Shown here: positions 45,694 to 55,222 of the stretch, in pieces
Layout: every line of letters begins with the position of its first letter
How positions within the stretch are numbered: the stretch's first letter is position 1
DNA from: Roseitranquillus sp963709765
GTDB lineage: Bacteria; Pseudomonadota; Alphaproteobacteria; Rhodobacterales; Rhodobacteraceae
Assembly: GCA_963709765.1 (NCBI GenBank)
Contig: CAVPXL010000006.1
Span: 124,001 to 188,000 of the forward strand
Direction: 5' to 3'
DNA length: 64,000 nt
Notes under the pieces: generated by a model
Seen by the model: only the letters and a program-made list of their open reading frames with translations
Databases searched by the model: none
Told to the model about the DNA's origin: nothing
Program-made: the position numbers and the translations under genes

Positions 45694-45927
45694 TCAGTCT
45701 TCGCCCTCGTACAGGCTGATCGGCTGCGACGGCATGATCGTCGAGATCGCGTGCTTGTAGACAAGCTGCGACTGCCCGTCTCGTCGAAGAAGAACGCAGA
45801 AATTGTCGAACCAGGTAATGACGCCCTGCAATTTCACGCCGTTGATCAGGAAAATCGTCACCGGAACCTTCGTCTTCCGGACGTGATTTAGAAATGCGTC
45901 CTGCAGATTTTGTCGGTCGGAAGCCAT
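45694..45927 (-). CDS. hfq: RNA chaperone Hfq
   Basis: A 77-aa Sm-like hexameric RNA chaperone. Sm1 '[31 protein letters not shown]' and Sm2 '[15 protein letters not shown]' (the YKHA motif) are both intact. There is almost no C-terminal tail, normal for Rhodobacterales. The frame is open to 46065 but the family starts at '[12 protein letters not shown]', position 45927. It lies 134 bp after trkH, enough for its own promoter, and is followed directly by hflX. Confidence 0.97.
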
Positions 45928-46061
45928 GTGTCCCAAGCCTTTTCTTCTCGGTCTGTTCAGGGCCCGAAACGTGCCGAGCGTCAATAGGTTGAGACTAGGG
46001 CGAGCCGAGACGGGTTTCCAGCCCGGAAGAAAACCATCCGGCGTGTGCAGTGAGCAACAGT

Positions 46062-47583
46062 TCACCCTCGCCAGAAATCCGGATTGAGGAGGGCAATGAA
46101 GGCGAGCGTTTCGAGCCGGCCCAAGACCATCGCCGCCATCACGATGGCCCGGGCCGTGTCGTTGAGCGAAGCGTAGCTCACGGGAACCTCACCGGCCGTC
46201 CAGGCGAGCGGCCCCGTTGTGGACAGGGACGCGATGGTCAGGATGATACTCTGCTGGAAATCGAGGCCGGTGAGCGCCAGCGCCGCGAGAACAAGCGCAA
46301 CCGAGAGGGCGAAGAGCATGAAGAAGATCCAGGCCACATAGGCGCCGCGTCGACGAATGCGTCTGGCGCGGACACCTGATCCGCCGACCGAGGACGGGTG
46401 GACGAGTCGCTCCATTTCCCGGATGCCGTGCTTGTAGAGGGCATAGACCCGCAGCAGTTTGACGCCTCCCGCCGTGGTCGCGACTCCGCCACCGACAAGG
46501 GCCAGCCCCATCAGGATAAGTCCCGGCGTGTCGAGGGCCGACCACAACCGGGCGCTCGACCACGACGCGCTCTCGAAGCCGGTTGTCGTCAGGAACGACA
46601 TGACGGTGAATACCCCGCCCCAGAACGCGCGCAGGGCGTGCACGGCCTCGCCGGCCGCATCGGCATCGTAGGCACCTATGAAATGGCGCAGGAACAGCAG
46701 GAGCGGAACAGTGATCACAAGCAGGAGGCCCAGCTGCAGTTCGGGATCGTTGACGAGAGACTTCGTGCCGCGCACCCGCTCGTCCCACGTGAAGGTCTGT
46801 CGGGACAGGGCGAAAGATGAGGAATACGAGGATGAGGATCTCGCCGGCCAGACCAGACCCGGCCCCGACCATTCCGCCGACCGGAGAGATGCCGGATGTC
46901 GAAAGGGTGGACATCGCATGGCAGAACGCGACCAGCGGTGCGTCGCCGGCAAGAATGAGAGCGACCCACAGGATCAGCGTGAGGCCCGCGTAGATCGGAA
47001 AGAACTGTCCTGCGAAGCGGCGCAGGCGCTCGGACATGTCGGCGACCTTCGTGATCGGGCTTTCGCCCAGGGCACCGCGACCGACGGGTTCGGGCGAATC
47101 CACCTCGAACCCGCCGAGGCTCAGCGGGGCGAGCACCGAGATCGCCGTGAGCCATGTGAAGAAGCCGCCGAGCCATCCGACTTCGGCACGCCACAGGTGA
47201 ACGCTGGGCGGCGCCGCGCCGGGACCGATGAGCAGGGTCGCACCGGTGGTCGTGAAGCTCGACAGCATCTCGAACCAGGCACCGTAGAACGAAAGGCCGG
47301 GCACGGCTTCGTGGACGGGAACGGCGAGCTGCAGGGGCAGGATCGTCAGCGCGCCGAGCAGCGTCAGAAGGTGCGCACGCGCCGGATGCTGGATCACGGT
47401 CTCGCCCAACGCGACCCCGATCAGCAGGCACAACGTGCCGAAAAGCAGCGCACTGTGCAGGAAGATGCGCGCGATCTCCCAGTCTTCGAGCACGGCGGCA
47501 TGGAGAGCCGGCACCAGCATGGCCAGCGCGCCACACCCGATCAGGACGACGGCGAACGGCAACGACCGCAGACGCTTCGACAT
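46062..47583 (-). CDS. trkH: TrkH-family potassium uptake protein, frameshifted near 46813
   Basis: Membrane subunit of the Trk K+ transporter, regulated by the TrkA ring encoded just upstream. Selectivity-loop-like segments are visible: '[15 protein letters not shown]', '[15 protein letters not shown]', '[12 protein letters not shown]' and '[13 protein letters not shown]'-like. The N-terminal frame ends its conserved stretch at 'ILILVFLIF' and the protein resumes one frame over at '[15 protein letters not shown]'. Removing one C in the minus-strand TTTCGCCC gives about 506 aa. The ATG overlaps the trkA stop as TGATG. Confidence 0.87.
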
Positions 47584-48959
47584 CAGAAGAAGTCGATCGA
47601 GACCTGGAACAGCCGCTCGACCTCGGGCACGTCCGCCGCGAGCGCGAAAAGGACGATCACGTCCCCTTCCTCGATCCGCGTGCCGCCGGTGGGCTTCACG
47701 ACGCGCCCCTGTTTCGAGACTGCGCCGACCAGGACGCCTTCGGGAAAATCGATGTCACGTATCAGCTGCCCGGCAATCGGAGAGGTCGACAGGACCTGCG
47801 CCTCGATCACTTCGGCCTCGGCATCACCGATGGAATAGACGCCGCGGATCCGGCCGTGGCGGATGTGGCGCAGGATCGAACTGACCGTGGTCGAGCGCGG
47901 ATTGATGTACGCGTCGATATTGAGCGGTTTCATCAACGGGATCAGGGACGGGTCGTTGATGAGACAGATCGCCATCGGGCATCCCGATGCCTTGGCCCGC
48001 ACGGAAGCTAGCAGGTTCGTCTTGTCGTCGTCGGTGACCGCGAGGACCGCGTTCGCCCGCTCGATACCCGCCTCTCCGAGCAACTCGACGTCCAGCCCGT
48101 CTCCATGCAGGACGATGGTCCGCTCCAGCGTATCGGCGGCACGCTCGGCACAGGGCCGGTTGCGCTCGATGATCTTGGCGCGCACCCGGTCGACCCGGTT
48201 CTCGAGCGTGCGCGCGACGGCGAGCCCGACATTGCCGCCACCGATGATCACGACCCGTTCCTGGCGCACGATCTCCTTGCCGAAGATCTCCAGAGTCCTG
48301 TTCACATCCTCGGTATGGCTGACCACGTATATCTGGTCGTTCTCGAACAGCTGATCCCCCGGTTCCGGCGAAAAGAGCCGCTCGCCTCGCCGGATCCCGA
48401 CGACGATCGTCCTCAACGTCGAGAACAGGTCGGTCAACTGACGCAACGGCGTGTCCAGAACCGGGCAGTCGGCCTCGAGAGTGATGCCCAGAAGCGTGAC
48501 GCGTCCGTCGAGAAACTGCTCCGTGTCGAACGCCGATGGCGCGTTCAGCCGGCGCAGGGCGGCCTCGGCCACCTCGCGCTCCGGGCTGATCACCACGTCA
48601 ATCGGCATGTGATCCCGGCGGTACAGGTCCGAATAGATCGCGGTGAGATAGCTCTGCGCCCGCAATCGCGCGATCTTGCGCGGCACCGCGAAAACGGAAT
48701 GGGCCACCTGACAGGTGACCATGTTGACCTCGTCCGAATGGGTGGCCGCGATCACCATGTCGGCGTCCCGGGCCCCGGCCCTGTCCAGCACATCGGGATA
48801 GGACGCGAATCCGGCGATACCCTGGACGTCCAGCGTGTCCGTTGCGCGGTGAACGAGGTCAGGGTTGTTGTCGACAACCGTGACGTCATTGCGCTCGCTC
48901 GAGAGGTGGCGCGCGATCTGCCAGCCGACCTGCCCTGCGCCACAGATGATGACCTTCAT
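47583..48959 (-). CDS. trkA: Trk potassium uptake regulator TrkA
   Basis: A 458-aa cytoplasmic protein with two RCK (KTN) domains. The first nucleotide-binding motif 'VIICGAGQVGWQIARHLS' is at residues 3-20 and the second 'VVIIGGGNVGLAVARTLE' near 235. Each is followed by a TrkA-C domain ('LITLEADCPVLDTPLRQL', 'QVLSTSPIAGQLIRDIDFPEG'). It gates TrkH in response to NAD(H)/ATP. Intact and full length; located between ntrX and trkH, as in related genomes. Confidence 0.95.
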   Translation of the reverse strand: MKVIICGAGQVGWQIARHLSSERNDVTVVDNNPDLVHRATDTLDVQGIAGFASYPDVLDRAGARDADMVIAATHSDEVNMVTCQVAHSVFAVPRKIARLRAQSYLTAIYSDLYRRDHMPIDVVISPEREVAEAALRRLNAPSAFDTEQFLDGRVTLLGITLEADCPVLDTPLRQLTDLFSTLRTIVVGIRRGERLFSPEPGDQLFENDQIYVVSHTEDVNRTLEIFGKEIVRQERVVIIGGGNVGLAVARTLENRVDRVRAKIIERNRPCAERAADTLERTIVLHGDGLDVELLGEAGIERANAVLAVTDDDKTNLLASVRAKASGCPMAICLINDPSLIPLMKPLNIDAYINPRSTTVSSILRHIRHGRIRGVYSIGDAEAEVIEAQVLSTSPIAGQLIRDIDFPEGVLVGAVSKQGRVVKPTGGTRIEEGDVIVLFALAADVPEVERLFQVSIDFF

Positions 48960-49018
48960 GCGCCGCCTTCGCCATGGAAACGGAGTTCAGGGTTGTCAGA
49001 CCCCGGGGAGGCCGTCAA

Positions 49019-50429
49019 TCACGCATCTTCCTCGCTGCTGACATGGGCCACGCGGGCGCCGGCCCGGTTCGAGGTCACGACGTTCAGCGACTTCAGCTTG
49101 CGATGCAAAGCCGAGCGCTCCATGCCGACGAACGTTGCGGTGCGGCTGATATTGCCGCCAAATCGGTTGATCTGCGTCAGGAGGTATTCCCGCTCGAAGA
49201 CCTCGCGCGCCTCGCGCAGCGGCAGGGTCGCGAGGCTGCCCGAGAGAACGATCCTCTCGTCGCCGCTTTCCGCCCGGACATCTGCCGAGGGGACTTCCGA
49301 GGCCGCGATCTCCTCGCGGTCCGATCCGAGGATCAGGATCCGTTCGATCACATTGCGGAGCTGCCGCACGTTCCCCGGCCAGACCATCGTCTGCAGCATC
49401 GTGACAGATTCGTCGCTCAGCTGCCGCAGTGGAAGCCCCTGCTCCTCGTTGAAGTACTGCAGGAAATACGCGGCGAGTTCAGGGATGTCCTCACGCCGTT
49501 CGGCAAGCGAGGGCACCGCGATCGGAACCACGTTGAGCCGATGGAACAGCTCGCTCCGGAACCGGCCCGCCTGCACTTCCGCGGCCAGATTGCGGTTGGT
49601 ACTGGAAATGATGCGCAGATCGACGCGAACCGGCTCGGCTCCGCCCACCCGCAGGAAGGTCTGCTCGGTCAGAACCCGCAGGATCTTGCCCTGCGTGCCC
49701 TCGGGCATGTCCGCCACCTCGTCGAAGAAGAGGACACCGCCATCGGCGCGCTCCAGAAGGCCGGGTTCGATTCCGCGTTCAGGCGACTCCGCGTCCGAAG
49801 AGCACGTCCTCCATGCGCTCGGACGCAACCGAGGCGGAATTGACCGTGACAAAAGGCTTGCCGGCGCGCGGCGACTGGGAGTGGATGAACCGCGCCGCCA
49901 CCTCCTTGCCGCATCCCGGCGGCCCGCTCAGCATGATCCGGCCGTTCGACTTCGCCAGCTTGTCGAGTTGCGAGCGAAGCGTCCGGAAGGCGGTGCTTGA
50001 CCCGATCATTTCGACCTGAGCGCCGTCGCCGCGCCGCAGCGCCGTGTTCTCGCGCCGCAGATGCGAGGTTTCCATCGCCCTGCGAATGACGACCGTCAAC
50101 TGATCGATGTTGAAGGGTTTCTCGATGAAGTCATAGGCGCCCTGCTTGATCGCGGCAACGGCGATCTCGATGTTGCCATGGCCGGAAATGATGACAACCG
50201 GGATCTCGGGCCGGCTGCGCTTGACGTGGCCCAGGATATCGATGCCGTCCATGCGGCTGTCCTTGAGCCAGATGTCGAGCACCATCAGGGCGGGCGGATC
50301 ATTCTCCAGGATTTCGAGGGTGTCGTCGGCGTTTGCCGCCGTGCTGGTCGAAAACCCTTCATCCTGCAGGATGTCGGCAATCAGCTCTCGAATGTCGCGC
50401 TCGTCGTCGACGATCAGGATATCGCTCAT
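49019..50429 (-). CDS. ntrX: Response regulator NtrX, frameshifted near 49793
   Basis: NtrC-family regulator partnered with NtrY. The receiver domain has D9/E10 and acceptor D52 in 'LMVLDIWLKDSRMDG'. The AAA+ domain has Walker A 'GPPGCGKE' (169-176) and Walker B 'GVLFFDEVADMP'. The DNA-binding C-terminus is 'NISRTATFVGMERSALHRKL'. The first frame stops at 49779 after 'DVLFGRGVA'; the continuation 'ESPERGIEPGLLERADGG' is one frame over. One extra base near 49788-49798 explains it, giving about 469 aa. No GAFTGA sigma-54 contact loop is visible between Walker A and B. Confidence 0.88.
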
Positions 50430-50439
50430 GTCTGCTCCC

Positions 50440-52707
50440 TCATACGGCCAGCTTTTCGTGGGTCTCGCGCTCCACCAGTATTTCCGGCGGCAGCAGGATC
50501 TCGGCCAGGGCGCCCACTTGGCCCGAACCGTCCAGTGGCGCGGCATCGCTCAGGGTGAGCGTACCGCCATGCTCCTCGATGATCTTCTTGACGATCGGCA
50601 GGCCGAGGCCCGTTCCGGCGTCGCGTGTCGTCACATAGGGCTCGAATAGCCGCGCCCGGTCTTCCGGCAGGCCAATGCCGTTGTCCGCCACCCGGATCCG
50701 CACGCCGTTGTCGTCGAGCGACATCGTGACCTGCACCAGACCCTTGTGACCTTCGGGCGCGCCGCGCACCCGAAGTGCCTCGATTGCCTCGCCCGCATTC
50801 TTGATGAGGTTCGTCAGTGCCTGGCCGACCATCGTGGCGTCGATCTGGGCCATGACCCGGCCGCCGGGCAGATCTGCCCGCACCAGGACACCTTCGAGCG
50901 CTCCATCCTGCAAGGAGACGGCATCCGAAACCAGACGCGCAAGATCTTCCGGACGCCGGACAGGTTCCGGCATGCGCGCGAAGCGCGAAAACTCGTCGAC
51001 GATCCGGCGCAGATCGCCGGTCTGGCGGATGATCACATCGGTCATCTGACCCAGCCGACCGGCCTCGTCACCCACGGCGGCGCTGAACTTGCGCTTGATG
51101 CGTTCGGCAGAAAGCTGGATCGGCGTCAGCGGATTCTTGATCTCGTGCGCGATCCGTCGGGCGACATCGCCCCAGGCCGCCATGCGCTGGGCGGCGACCA
51201 GATCGGTAACGTCGTCGAACGTCACCACGTAGCCTTCGAGCCGCCCCTGATCGCTCCGGCGGGTGGACACCCTCACGAGAAGGTTCTCGAGCCGGCCACC
51301 CCGGCTTACGCGGATCTCTTCCTGCACGGATTCAGCGCGGCCGATCCGAAGTTTCTCGAAGAGTGCCGCGAACTCTGGCACCGCGACCGCCAGGCTCGCC
51401 TTCTGCTCGCGGCCGTCCTCGAACTTCAAGAGCCGCTCGGCGGATCGATTGACGAAGGCCACACGTCCCTTCGCGTCGAGTCCGACCACTCCGGCAGTCA
51501 CCGAAGACAGCACTGAATCGAACATGCGGCGGCGCTGCTCGATCTGCCGGTTCGTGGCAAGAAGGGTATCGCGCTGCCTCTTGAGCTGTCGGGTCATCTG
51601 GTTGAAGATCCGGCCCAGCATCGAGATTTCGTCGTCGCCAGCCTCCTCGAAGACCTGCACGTCGAGATTGCCCGCCCCGACCTGCTGCGCCGCGCCCGCC
51701 AGTCGCCCCACCGGCCGCGAAAGGCGCTCGGCGAACCAGAGCCCACCCCAGATCGCCGCAAGGATCAGGATCACGGCAAAGCCCACATAGAGGAGCCCGA
51801 ACTCGAACAGGATGCGTCCGCGCTCATCCTCAAGCTGGTTGTAGAGCCGCACCGTTTCCTGCGTGTCGTCGAGAAGCGCGAGGATTTCACCGTCGACATC
51901 GCGGGTGACGTAGAGATACCGGTCGGCGAAACCTTCCAGTGAGACCAGCGCCCGGAATTCGTTTCGATCCCAATCCTCGATGACCACCGGCTCGCCCGCG
52001 GCTGTCGCGGCGATGTCCTCGCGTGAGGGTTGCTCGAAATCGAAAAGGTAGGAGCGTTCGCCGCGCGCCCGGATCTCGCCGGTTCCGTCGATGACGAACG
52101 CCTCGCGCAGCCCGCGCTGGATGCGGCTCTGCCCCTGGGTGAGGAGTTGCCGCACATCTCCGTCGGAGAGAAACGGCGTCGACTGGCGCGCCTTTTCGAT
52201 GAACGTGGCCAGTGCGTTCGCGTCCTGCCGCAGATCCCGCCGCTCATCCTCCTCGTAGGCTTCGGCGGCGGCCAGCGACGCCCCGACCACCTCCCGAACC
52301 CGGTCGGAAAACCAGCCTTCGAGGCCGACGTTGATGGTGAGGCCAGCGAAGATCGCGACCGAGACCGTCGGGATCAGCGCGATCAGTGCGAACACGCCGG
52401 TAAGCCGCAGATGCAGGCGCGACCCGGCCGAATGCGCTCGGCGCGCCGCGATCATTCCGACGATACGCCCGAGAACCAGCGTCGCGACCACCAGGACGTA
52501 GACGAGATCCGCCAGCAAAACGAGCCGTAACGATAGAGTCGACGCACCCTGGTCGAGAGGTCCCAGGACGAGGAAAGTGGCCAGCACCAGGATCGGCCCC
52601 AGCACCACCAGCCCGAGCGTCGCGGCGTTCTGGACACGCCTTTGGCGCCGAAGCCGCGAAAGCCTCTGCCAGGTTGCCGATTGACGAGGCGCCTTCACGT
52701 GTTTCAT
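50440..52707 (-). CDS. ntrY: Sensor histidine kinase NtrY
   Basis: A 755-aa membrane sensor of the NtrYX system, which links nitrogen and redox conditions to gene expression in alphaproteobacteria. Membrane helices lie at about 30-50, 62-85, 103-128 and 303-325, with a periplasmic sensory region between the last two. A HAMP domain (about 326-380) and a PAS domain (about 392-500) follow. The phospho-acceptor is H521 in 'RRIAHEIKNPLTPIQ', and the ATPase has 'NLIKNAGEAIEA', 'VADNGIGLPED' and 'GTGLGLPIVKKI'. Ends 10 bp before ntrX. Confidence 0.95.
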   Translation of the reverse strand: MKHVKAPRQSATWQRLSRLRRQRRVQNAATLGLVVLGPILVLATFLVLGPLDQGASTLSLRLVLLADLVYVLVVATLVLGRIVGMIAARRAHSAGSRLHLRLTGVFALIALIPTVSVAIFAGLTINVGLEGWFSDRVREVVGASLAAAEAYEEDERRDLRQDANALATFIEKARQSTPFLSDGDVRQLLTQGQSRIQRGLREAFVIDGTGEIRARGERSYLFDFEQPSREDIAATAAGEPVVIEDWDRNEFRALVSLEGFADRYLYVTRDVDGEILALLDDTQETVRLYNQLEDERGRILFEFGLLYVGFAVILILAAIWGGLWFAERLSRPVGRLAGAAQQVGAGNLDVQVFEEAGDDEISMLGRIFNQMTRQLKRQRDTLLATNRQIEQRRRMFDSVLSSVTAGVVGLDAKGRVAFVNRSAERLLKFEDGREQKASLAVAVPEFAALFEKLRIGRAESVQEEIRVSRGGRLENLLVRVSTRRSDQGRLEGYVVTFDDVTDLVAAQRMAAWGDVARRIAHEIKNPLTPIQLSAERIKRKFSAAVGDEAGRLGQMTDVIIRQTGDLRRIVDEFSRFARMPEPVRRPEDLARLVSDAVSLQDGALEGVLVRADLPGGRVMAQIDATMVGQALTNLIKNAGEAIEALRVRGAPEGHKGLVQVTMSLDDNGVRIRVADNGIGLPEDRARLFEPYVTTRDAGTGLGLPIVKKIIEEHGGTLTLSDAAPLDGSGQVGALAEILLPPEILVERETHEKLAV

Positions 52708-52769
52708 CCGCCTTGACTGCCCGCGGTGACCTCAGGCTGACGCCCTTCTGCCACTCTTCTGTTGCGGTT

Positions 52770-54137
52770 TTACATCAATTTGCGGCGGCGTGTCACGTGG
52801 ATATCGAGATCGGTGATCTTTTTTCTCAGCGTATTCCGATTGATGCCGAGCAGGTCGGCGCACTTGGCCTGGTTTCCGCCTGTCGCGTCCAGCGCGAGCT
52901 CGATCAGCGGCATTTCCACTTCCCTGAGAACGCGCTGATACAGACCCGGTGGCGGCAGAACGCCGCCGTGAAGATCGAAATAGCGACGAATATGCTTGGC
53001 GACCGAGGCAGAGAGCCTGTCGGTATGGCCGCCGCCCAACACCGGTTCAGCGGCCGGTTGATGCGCCATCACCTGCTGCAGCTCGGTTTGGCCGATCTCG
53101 GCGTCGCCGCCGGTCACCACGGCCCGGCGCACCACATTCTCGAGCTGCCTCACGTTGCCGGGCCAGCTATAGGCGCGGATCAGTTCCAGAGCATCCGTGC
53201 TGAATTTCCGCCGGACCCCGTCGTCGCGGGCGGCCCGGTTGAGGAAATGCTCGGCTAGGAGCGGTATGTCTTCGACCCGCTCGCGCAACGAGGGCACCGC
53301 AATCGTGACGCCGTTAAGGCGAAAGAACAGGTCTTCGCGGATTTCCCCCGCCTCCATCCTCGCGGCAAGGCTCGACTGGCTGGTCGAGATCACCCGCGGA
53401 CCGTTGTCGGACAGCCCGTTCAGCATCCTGACGGCGCGCGCCTGCGCGTCGCGGCTCAGATCCCCGAGCTCATCCATGAGGATGGTTCCGTTCCGCGCCC
53501 GGGAGATGATCGCGGCCGGGCCGTCGAAGGATTCGAAGTCCGAGGCCGTTGCGATCACGAACGGCAGGTTCCGGCGATCGGAGAAATCGTGGATGGCCCG
53601 CGCGATGAGCGACTTGCCGGTTCCGGAATCGCCAAGCACAAGCACCGGCAGATCGGTGTTCATCACCTTCGCGACCAGGCGGTAGAGCTCCTGCATCACC
53701 GGCGTCCGGCCCACGAGCGGCAGATCGTCGACCGGCACCGGTCCGTCCGCTGCCTTGCGGGGCGGCGCTCGCCGTCGGCTGTCCAGGGCACGCGCCGCGC
53801 GTTTCAGCAGGTCCGGAAGATCGAACGGTTTCGGCAGATAATCATAGGCGTCGTTTTCGGTGGCCTGGATCGCCGTCATGATCGTGTTCTGCGCGGAAAT
53901 GACGATCACCGGAAGGCCGGGACGCTTCTCCTCGATGAGGGGAAGGGCGTCGAGGCCGTTCCCATCGGGCATGACCACGTCCGAAATCACCAGATCGCCC
54001 TTCCCCTCGTCGATCCAGCGCATCAGCGTCACGAGCGACGCCGTGGCGTGGACCTTGCATCCCGCCCGCGTGAGCGCCTGTGTCAGGACGGTCCGGATCG
54101 TGCGGTCGTCATCGGCGACGAGGATGGTGCCATCCAT
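52770..54137 (-). CDS. ntrC: Nitrogen regulation response regulator NtrC (no GAFTGA loop)
   Basis: A 455-aa regulator activated by NtrB under nitrogen limitation. The receiver domain has acceptor D53 in 'LVISDVVMPDGNG'. The AAA+ domain has Walker A 'GDSGTGKS' (169-176) and Walker B 'GTILMDELGDL'. The Fis-type helix-turn-helix is at the C-terminus ('GNQAKCADLLGINRNTLRKKI'). The segment between Walker A and B ('ATASDFESFDGPAAIISRARNG') lacks GAFTGA, as in Rhodobacter capsulatus NtrC, which acts with the housekeeping sigma factor. Stop of ntrB abuts the ATG. Confidence 0.95.
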   Translation of the reverse strand: MDGTILVADDDRTIRTVLTQALTRAGCKVHATASLVTLMRWIDEGKGDLVISDVVMPDGNGLDALPLIEEKRPGLPVIVISAQNTIMTAIQATENDAYDYLPKPFDLPDLLKRAARALDSRRRAPPRKAADGPVPVDDLPLVGRTPVMQELYRLVAKVMNTDLPVLVLGDSGTGKSLIARAIHDFSDRRNLPFVIATASDFESFDGPAAIISRARNGTILMDELGDLSRDAQARAVRMLNGLSDNGPRVISTSQSSLAARMEAGEIREDLFFRLNGVTIAVPSLRERVEDIPLLAEHFLNRAARDDGVRRKFSTDALELIRAYSWPGNVRQLENVVRRAVVTGGDAEIGQTELQQVMAHQPAAEPVLGGGHTDRLSASVAKHIRRYFDLHGGVLPPPGLYQRVLREVEMPLIELALDATGGNQAKCADLLGINRNTLRKKITDLDIHVTRRRKLM

Positions 54138-55222
54138 CAGTCCAACTCCTCCGGCGTGGGTTCGGCCCGCGGCGCGACCGGCAGCGAGATCCGGAAAACG
54201 GTTCGCCCCGGCCGGGTCTCGACGTTGATCCAGGCGTCATGCTCGGCGACGATCTTCGAGACCAGCGCAAGGCCCAGACCGGTTCCGTTCTCGCGGCCCG
54301 ACACGAAGGGCTCGAAGATGTCGGCCGCTATATCGGGGGGCAGACCCGGCCCGTCGTCGGCAATCTCGACCTGCAACGGAAGCGCCCTCGGCGCGCCGTT
54401 CTTTACATGAAGTCGCAGAGACGGGTCGTAAAATGTTGAAATTGTTATCTCGCCGCCCCCCGGATTTGCTTCGGCCGCATTCTTGAGAAGGTTCATGAAG
54501 ACCTGCAGCATCTGATCCCCGTCAACCAGGGTGGCCGGAAGGGACGGATCATACCGCTCTGCCAGCTTCATATGGGCCGCGAACCCCACGGCGGCCGATT
54601 TCCGTGCCCTGTCAAGGAGGTCGTGGACGTTTACAGGGCGACGGTGAGGTGGACTGAGGTTGCCAAACTGCTCCACCTGTTCCAACAGCTTCGAAATGCG
54701 ACGCGTTTCGGCGACGATCAGGTCGGTCATCTCGCGATCTTCGCCGGCAAGATTCATGCCCAGAAGTTGTGCTGCGCCCGCAATTCCGGCCAGCGGATTC
54801 TTGATCTCGTGCGCCAGCATCTCGGACATTCCGATGGCCGACCGTGCCGCAGATTTCGCATTGCGGGCCCGTCCCAGCCTGTGCGCGATCAGCCGCATCT
54901 CGATCGTGAGAAGGACGAGTTCGGCCTCTCCGACCAGGGGGGCGAGCTGGATGTTGCAGGGGATCGCGGCGCGGCCGCTCGCCTGCACGTCGACATTGTT
55001 GATGAAGAGCGGCGCACGGCCGCTGCGCACGCGATCCACGGACGAGACGACCGGTGGATCGACAACGAGGCGCCCGAAGGCTCGTTCGCCGACAAGCCCG
55101 CGCAAGGAAACGTTCAGGAATTGTTCGGCGGCCGGATTGGCAGCCGCGATCCGGTTGTGGGCATCGAGGAGGAGGGTTGGGCTCGGCAGCGAGGCCCACA
55201 GGCGATCCCCGAAATCCGTCAC
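54137..55222 (-). CDS. ntrB: Nitrogen regulation histidine kinase NtrB
   Basis: A 361-aa soluble two-component kinase/phosphatase that receives PII signals. An N-terminal PAS domain ('LPSPTLLLDAHNRIAAANPAAEQFL') is followed by the phospho-acceptor H138 in 'MLAHEIKNPLAGI' and ATPase motifs 'NLLKNAAEA', 'IADDGPGLP' and 'GTGLGLALVSKIV'. The frame is open to 55900 inside dusB. The GTG at 55222 overlaps the dusB stop as GTGA and gives the family N-terminus, so I take it. Confidence 0.94.
   Translation of the reverse strand: MTDFGDRLWASLPSPTLLLDAHNRIAAANPAAEQFLNVSLRGLVGERAFGRLVVDPPVVSSVDRVRSGRAPLFINNVDVQASGRAAIPCNIQLAPLVGEAELVLLTIEMRLIAHRLGRARNAKSAARSAIGMSEMLAHEIKNPLAGIAGAAQLLGMNLAGEDREMTDLIVAETRRISKLLEQVEQFGNLSPPHRRPVNVHDLLDRARKSAAVGFAAHMKLAERYDPSLPATLVDGDQMLQVFMNLLKNAAEANPGGGEITISTFYDPSLRLHVKNGAPRALPLQVEIADDGPGLPPDIAADIFEPFVSGRENGTGLGLALVSKIVAEHDAWINVETRPGRTVFRISLPVAPRAEPTPEELD

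Noticed and set aside
48105..50000. 631-codon plus-strand frame opposite trkA and ntrX
   Set aside because: Shadow of two real minus-strand genes; no recognisable domain.
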